NCBI GenBank assembly: GCA_905250075.1
Contig: CAJNOP010000120.1
Coordinates: 310,001 to 374,000, forward strand
Direction of reading: 5' to 3'
Length of the DNA: 64,000 nucleotides
Source of the DNA: Rotaria sp. Silwood1
Lineage: Eukaryota > Rotifera > Eurotatoria > Philodinida > Philodinidae
In this document: positions 59,734 to 64,000 of the stretch, one piece after another
How the letters are laid out: every line of letters starts with the position of its first letter
Numbering within the stretch: position 1 is the first letter of the stretch
The notes under the pieces: generated by a model
Told to the model about the DNA's origin: nothing
Databases searched by the model: none
What the model saw: only the letters and a program-made list of their open reading frames with translations
Position numbers and translations under genes: made by a program

Positions 59734-60805
59734 ATGAGTTTTCAATGGACTTTTCTAGCGACATTTCTCTATTGTGAAATTGTCGTTGTTATAGTTCTAC
59801 TTTTACCATTTATTTCACCAATAACGTACGTATTTATATCTATTTTAAAGATTATTTTAATAAAATATATAATTCTATTTGTTTTTTTTGTAGTTGGCGA
59901 AAATTTTTTAAATCAAGACTTGTAGCAGCATTTTCAGCTGGAGCAAGATATTATTTTAATTTTATAATATGTATATTCGGTTTATTATTTCTCGGTAGAA
60001 AAACAAAAATGTTTATCAATTATAGAATTTATCTTAATATTTCTGATTAAATTTAGATTCAATTCGTGAATTAAGAAAATATTCTGCTGTTGAAGTGAAA
60101 GATTTATCAACACCGCATGGTGAAGCACATGCACATATGAAACAATTTCGTTCACAGAGAAATTTTTATATTGCTGGTTTCGCTCTTTTTCTTTGGTTGT
60201 ACGTAAAAAAAAAAACCATTTGATTTTCGAGAAAAGTATTGATAACATAATTTTAGTGTAATTAAACGTTTAATTCATCTTCTATCGGCGGTTGCACGTG
60301 AAATGGCTGATTCAGCTGCAGCACGTAAACAAGCTGAAGGTGCACATCGTCATTTAGAAGGACTTATGACAAATGATAAATCAGTAAGATTTTCTTTTTT
60401 GTTTAAAAGATTTCAAATTATAATTTTTTTTTCTTTAAAGAAACTTGATCCTCGAGAAATTCCAATTTCATCAGATGAACCATCACGCTATATTGATCCA
60501 AAAGAACATGATGCTGAAATTGAGAAATATAAAAATGGTTTGTTAAATGGAAAAATATTTATAATTGTAATTTGAATTTTTCTTTTCTATTATGCAGAAG
60601 TGATGAAAGCACGTGAAGATATTGATACATTACGTGAACAATATGACAATTCAATTAAAAATTATGACGACCTTTGTGAAGAACATAAGAAGTTACAAGT
60701 AAATTAGATAAAATTCATTTTTTATCAATCGTAATTTTCTGTTTCATTTTTTTTTAGAATAAATTGGCTGTTTTAACAGACAATGAATCAGCAAAGGACA
60801 AATAA
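59734..60805 (+). CDS. BCAP31: BCAP31/BAP31-like ER membrane chaperone
   Basis: Seven exons: 59734-59825, 59894-59994, 60057-60198, 60257-60383, 60441-60537, 60598-60698, 60758-60805; 235 aa (human about 246). MSFQWTFLATFLYCEI opens the first of three membrane spans (about 5-25, 43-65, 103-120). WRKFFKSRLVAAF sits between spans one and two, and HMKQFRSQRNFYIAGFALFL starts span three. The C-terminal cytosolic part (about 165-235) is a coiled coil: DPKEHDAEIEKYKNEVMKAR and LREQYDNSIKNYDDLCEEHK. BAP31 sorts membrane proteins leaving the ER and links to apoptosis at ER-mitochondria contacts. The end (SAKDK) keeps a Lys at -3 but not a full KKXX retrieval signal. Human-type caspase-8 cleavage sites were not evident. 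AATAAA at 61015-61020 is the probable polyadenylation signal. Confidence 0.93.
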
Positions 60806-61014
60806 ACAAATACATACGTTTATACATATAAACAATCTATTTCTGATTTTTTTTTTCGTTTTGCAGTTTGTTTGCTGAGTTAACACTCATGATTAGAAAT
60901 CCTAGCTTGTCTTAGCGTATTACATTAACATTCTTTGAGTTTTTGCCGTTTGTACTTTTTCTTTCTCTCATTTATTCTAGCCATATATATTGTCATTCAT
61001 AGATAAATAAGCTA

Positions 61015-61020
61015 AATAAA
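61015..61020 (+). promoter_or_regulatory. Probable BCAP31 polyadenylation signal
   Basis: AATAAA about 210 bp after the BCAP31 stop, in the 303-bp spacer before SLC25A20. A pyrimidine-rich ATCTTCTAG (61073-61081) follows and could be the SLC25A20 5' UTR or trans-splice acceptor. Confidence 0.5.
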
Positions 61021-61108
61021 CTATTCGAGATATCATATATTAAATTATTCTTTCATTTATTCTTAATAAAAAATCTTCTAGAAGTGTATTGAAAAGCAAA
61101 GACTAATC

Positions 61109-62818
61109 ATGTCTGAAATAACAAGTGAGACAACAGCAGCAAAAATGACATTAAAAAAAGTAAACCCAATGAAAGATTTTCTGGCTGGTGGTGTTGGTGG
61201 TGCTTGTCTTGTTATTACGGGTCATCCATTAGATACAATTAAAGTAAGTTTAAATACGAAGATAATTCAATAATGAAGGTTTGATTAAAACTAAAAGGTT
61301 CGATTACAAACACAACCAAAACCACAACCTGGACAACTACCATTGTATACAGGAACTTGGGATTGTGCAAAGAAAACTGTTGTGAAAGAAGTAAAAATTA
61401 TTCAAAGAAGAATATTGAGAAGATAAAGCTTGTGTCTAATTTATATAGGGTTTTACTGGTTTATATAAAGGCATGGGTGCACCACTTGTGGGTATGTTCT
61501 TACGAGAGAACATTCTCAATTGATATTCTTCGTTCGAGCTTACAGTTTTCTTATCAATAGAGTTCTGTGAAATTATAGGAAACCTAAATCATATAAAAAA
61601 CAAACGAAAGAATTTTGACGTATAATTTAACCAATGTTGAAGAACACTTGAATGTTGTGATCCTAATTGTGGTACACCATCGTGTTTTGAACATACGTCA
61701 TTCTAAGAAATAAGTATCTGTTTTTGACTAAAAGTTTTAAAGCATTCTAAAAGTTGTAGAGCCTTATGAGAAAAATATGAACTCGAACGAAGAATATATG
61801 ATGAGGATATTCGCTAGTCATTTAAAAAAAATAGATTTTATTTTATTTTTAACTAAAAGGTGTTACACCCATGTTTGCTATTTGTTTTTTTGGATATGGT
61901 ATTGGAAAAAAATTACAAACACCATCTGCTGCCAATGGTGATTATACGTAAGTAATTTAATTTTATTGTTTTTTTTTCTTACTGCAAATGATAGCGTTGA
62001 TGATTAGTTTAACACAAATATTTGCTGCTGGTATGCTATCGGGAGTTTTTACAACTGTGATAATGGCACCGGGTGAAAGAATTAAATGTTTGTTACAAGT
62101 AAGAATATGAATTGATTGAGATTTAATTAAGAAGTTTTCAAAACCAAAAACTAAATTATAGATTCAACATGCGGCTCATGAACATAAATATAATGGACCA
62201 GTAGATTGTGCTAAACAATTATATAGGGAAGGTGGTATTCGAAGTATTTATCGAGGAACAGCTTTAACACTTATGAGAGGTAAAAATAAAACATTTATAC
62301 AATCTATTACTTAAATAGTATGAATCGAATATTTAGATGTACCTGCATCAGGCATGTATTTTTCTACGTACGAATTCTTAAAGAGATCATTGACACCTGA
62401 AGGACATTCGTAAGTATAAATAAAATATATCTACATACATAAATTCCTTAATTTAATTCAGAACTAGTGAATTAAGTGCATGGAGGACATTGTTTGCTGG
62501 TGGAATGGCTGGCATTGCTAATTGGGCTGTAGCCATTCCTCCTGATGTACTTAAATCAAGATTTCAAACAGGTTTCGTTTCGATTTTTGTAATTATTTGT
62601 TTTTTTGAATTTTGTTTTTATTTAAATGAATAGCTCCTGCAGGCAAATATTCGGGTGTCGCGGATGTGTTACGAGAATTAATACATACAGAAGGCATTAG
62701 ATCACTTTATAAAGGCTTTGTACCAGTTATGCTGCGAGCTTTTCCAGCTAATGCTGCATGTTTTCTTGGTTATGAATTAACAATCAAATTTCTTAATTAT
62801 ATATGGCCAAATTGGTGA
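61109..62818 (+). CDS. SLC25A20: Mitochondrial carnitine/acylcarnitine carrier
   Basis: Nine exons: 61109-61243, 61298-61390, 61449-61491, 61860-61947, 62008-62098, 62162-62279, 62337-62409, 62462-62571, 62634-62818; 311 aa with continuous frame (human 301). Three mitochondrial-carrier repeats each carry the PX[DE]XX[KR] signature: [24 protein letters not shown] and [11 protein letters not shown]. The second (PGERIK) and third (PPDVLKSR) are the specific carnitine-carrier forms. Each repeat ends with its glycine-rich turn: [27 protein letters not shown] and [17 protein letters not shown]. It swaps acylcarnitine for carnitine across the inner membrane for fatty-acid oxidation. The 20-residue N-terminal extension is polar. 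Intron 3 (61492-61859, 368 bp) is longer than the others. AATAAA at 63019-63024 is the probable polyadenylation signal. Confidence 0.95.
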
Positions 62819-63018
62819 AGATAGAACAAATTTCTATTCTTTTTTTTTGTGTTTCGTTTTTTTTAAATCAACATTTGACTAACGTTTGAGTTCGCTAACG
62901 CTAAAACTCTTTTTTCTTTCTTATGCATTAATTTTTGTTTCATTTCTGTATTACTATTCTTAGAAAACAAAAAGATAGACTTCATTCATCGCTCAGTTAT
63001 CTAGCATAATTCTATTCT

Positions 63019-63024
63019 AATAAA
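63019..63024 (+). promoter_or_regulatory. Probable SLC25A20 polyadenylation signal
   Basis: AATAAA about 200 bp after the stop codon on the same strand, followed by a T-rich stretch. Confidence 0.5.
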
Positions 63025-63664
63025 CATCTTTCAAACGAAAATTTTTTGAAACAGAATGACAAATTAGATTGATATTAAAATGAATTAATTCTATGATAGC
63101 TCTCTCATATCTATTCTAAAATAAACATTTGGTTGTTCTTTTTTTCTACAACTTAACAATCAATAGAATGAAGATGATATTTTACTCATATAACACAGAC
63201 AAGCGGAAGTGTCTCGTGCTGTGGATGAAACTTACACGGTTCGTGTGCTTCTTCCTTCTTTTGCTGGATGAACACGTTTTAAAAGCACGAACAGTACGAT
63301 GAGATGACATGTGTTCCATGAGCATTCAAACAACACTGTATAGGCGTGCACTAAAATGCGGGACACTCCAGTCCAAGGGCCTCAATCGATCGGATCGAGT
63401 GAGGAGAGCCAGCTCAAAGATTATCGACCCAACTCATGGGCGATTCATTTGATTGCATTAAATAAATTTTTAACAGATGAATGAACAAGCATATTACAAA
63501 TAGTAGTAGTTGTTGTATAAACAAATGTTCGTTAACATATTTGACAACTGGCAAAAACTTCAATTCTCTCGAATTTCACCAGTATTTTCTAATTTTTTTA
63601 GTTATATAACTAAATACTTTTCGTCATAAAGATTTCTTCGCTTTTTTTGTGATTAATAACAGTA

Positions 63665-63830
63665 CATATTGGTGGTTGTTTATTTTCAAAGCAAATTTGA
63701 TTTATTCCATGTCTACCGGCTTTTATGTGATGATTAACGAGCACCGGAAGTTGAACAAAAACTATTAACAAAAACTGATGATTGAGAATCTTCACTAAAA
63801 ATAGAATTTTGGCAAGCACATATTCTTGAA
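63665..63830 (+). repeat. Degenerate dispersed repeat, copy at window end
   Basis: Aligns in the same orientation with 43,935-44,110. This copy seems to continue to the right (63,830-63,960), where a coding-like stretch (FWQAHILEYKQSFSCGTRHS) can be read across stops. It may be the relic of a multicopy gene or transposon protein that I do not recognise. Confidence 0.55.
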
Positions 63831-64000
63831 TATAAACAAAGTTTCTCATGCGGTACGAGGCACAGTGTTTCTATAGTCGGTCGCTTACGGTTTCGGTTTT
63901 CATGTTTTGCGTGTTTATTCCTGTCCAAAATCTGTACTTTGAGTTACAATGTTCCAGAGGATGGTGAGTCGATAGATATTGTTTTGAACTATGTTAGAGA

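Larger units (their letters stand above)
62819..64000. other. Right end of window: SLC25A20 3' flank and degenerate repeats
   Basis: The first 200 bp are the SLC25A20 3' flank with AATAAA at 63019. The stretch 63195-63460 is markedly GC-richer than its surroundings and unidentified. From 63665 to the end lies the second copy of the repeat seen in the UQCRFS1 intron. No intact gene. Confidence 0.45.

Noticed and set aside
63610..63928. Two minus-strand frames of 64 and 79 codons at the window end
   Set aside because: They are antisense readings of the degenerate dispersed repeat, whose alignable copy in the UQCRFS1 intron has no matching frame.
1..64000. tRNA, rRNA, CRISPR arrays, bacterial operons, attachment sites
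   Set aside because: No cloverleaf with A/B boxes, rRNA-like sequence, regularly spaced direct repeats or prokaryotic gene organisation was seen by eye on either strand.

Overview
The window is eukaryotic nuclear DNA, not bacterial: it is AT-rich, genes are split by many small introns (mostly about 50-70 bp, GT-AG), coding runs are interrupted by poly-Asn, poly-Gln, poly-Ser and poly-His tracts, and the gene set is animal (a Hox gene, DLC1-type RhoGAP/START, OTUD7, BCAP31, SLC25A20). Small introns, high AT, a bacterial-looking amino-acid permease carrying introns and varied DNA transposons fit a bdelloid rotifer best, but this species call is an inference; another small-genome protostome is possible.

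Layout. 1-142: 5' end of an EXO1-like nuclease (-). 1430-7524: DLC1/STARD13-like RhoGAP-START protein (-), with a long 5' flank to about 11.5 kb. 11583-12377: unrecognised two-exon gene (-). 12975-15064: 12-TM APC-family amino-acid permease of bacterial type (+). 17777-20895: OTUD7/Cezanne-like deubiquitinase (-). 21481-31205: exportin-5 (+), with large introns holding a foldback element and a hAT element. 31445-34296: CDC23/APC8 (+). 35248-35463: small polar protein (+). 35531-42143: tandem array of LC8-like genes (three intact, one pseudogene, all -), split by an assembly gap and a TA-flanked inverted-repeat transposon. 42668-43261: MRPS24 pseudogene (+). 43434-44933: Rieske protein UQCRFS1 (+). 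45263-45689: small secreted protein (-). 48533-49974: central-class Hox gene (-). 49975-55226: gene-poor. 55227-57420: ACT-domain threonine dehydratase (-). 59734-60805: BCAP31 (+). 61109-62818: SLC25A20 carnitine/acylcarnitine carrier (+). 62819-64000: no intact gene, one degenerate repeat copy.

The genes are mostly unrelated housekeeping functions and form no pathway. Two loose groupings are visible: MRPS24 pseudogene plus UQCRFS1 (both mitochondrial, same strand, 172 bp apart) and BCAP31 plus SLC25A20 (same strand, 303 bp apart). Exon models were made by hand from splice signals, reading-frame closure and remembered family sequences. For every multi-exon gene listed, the exon lengths sum to a multiple of three; the MRPS24 pseudogene is the only model that reads through in-frame stops.

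The most notable observations are the LC8-like array with a shared C-terminal extension, a homeobox cut by three introns with a 17-nt microexon, a bacterial-type permease with seven introns and a 9-nt microexon, and three distinct inverted-repeat elements.
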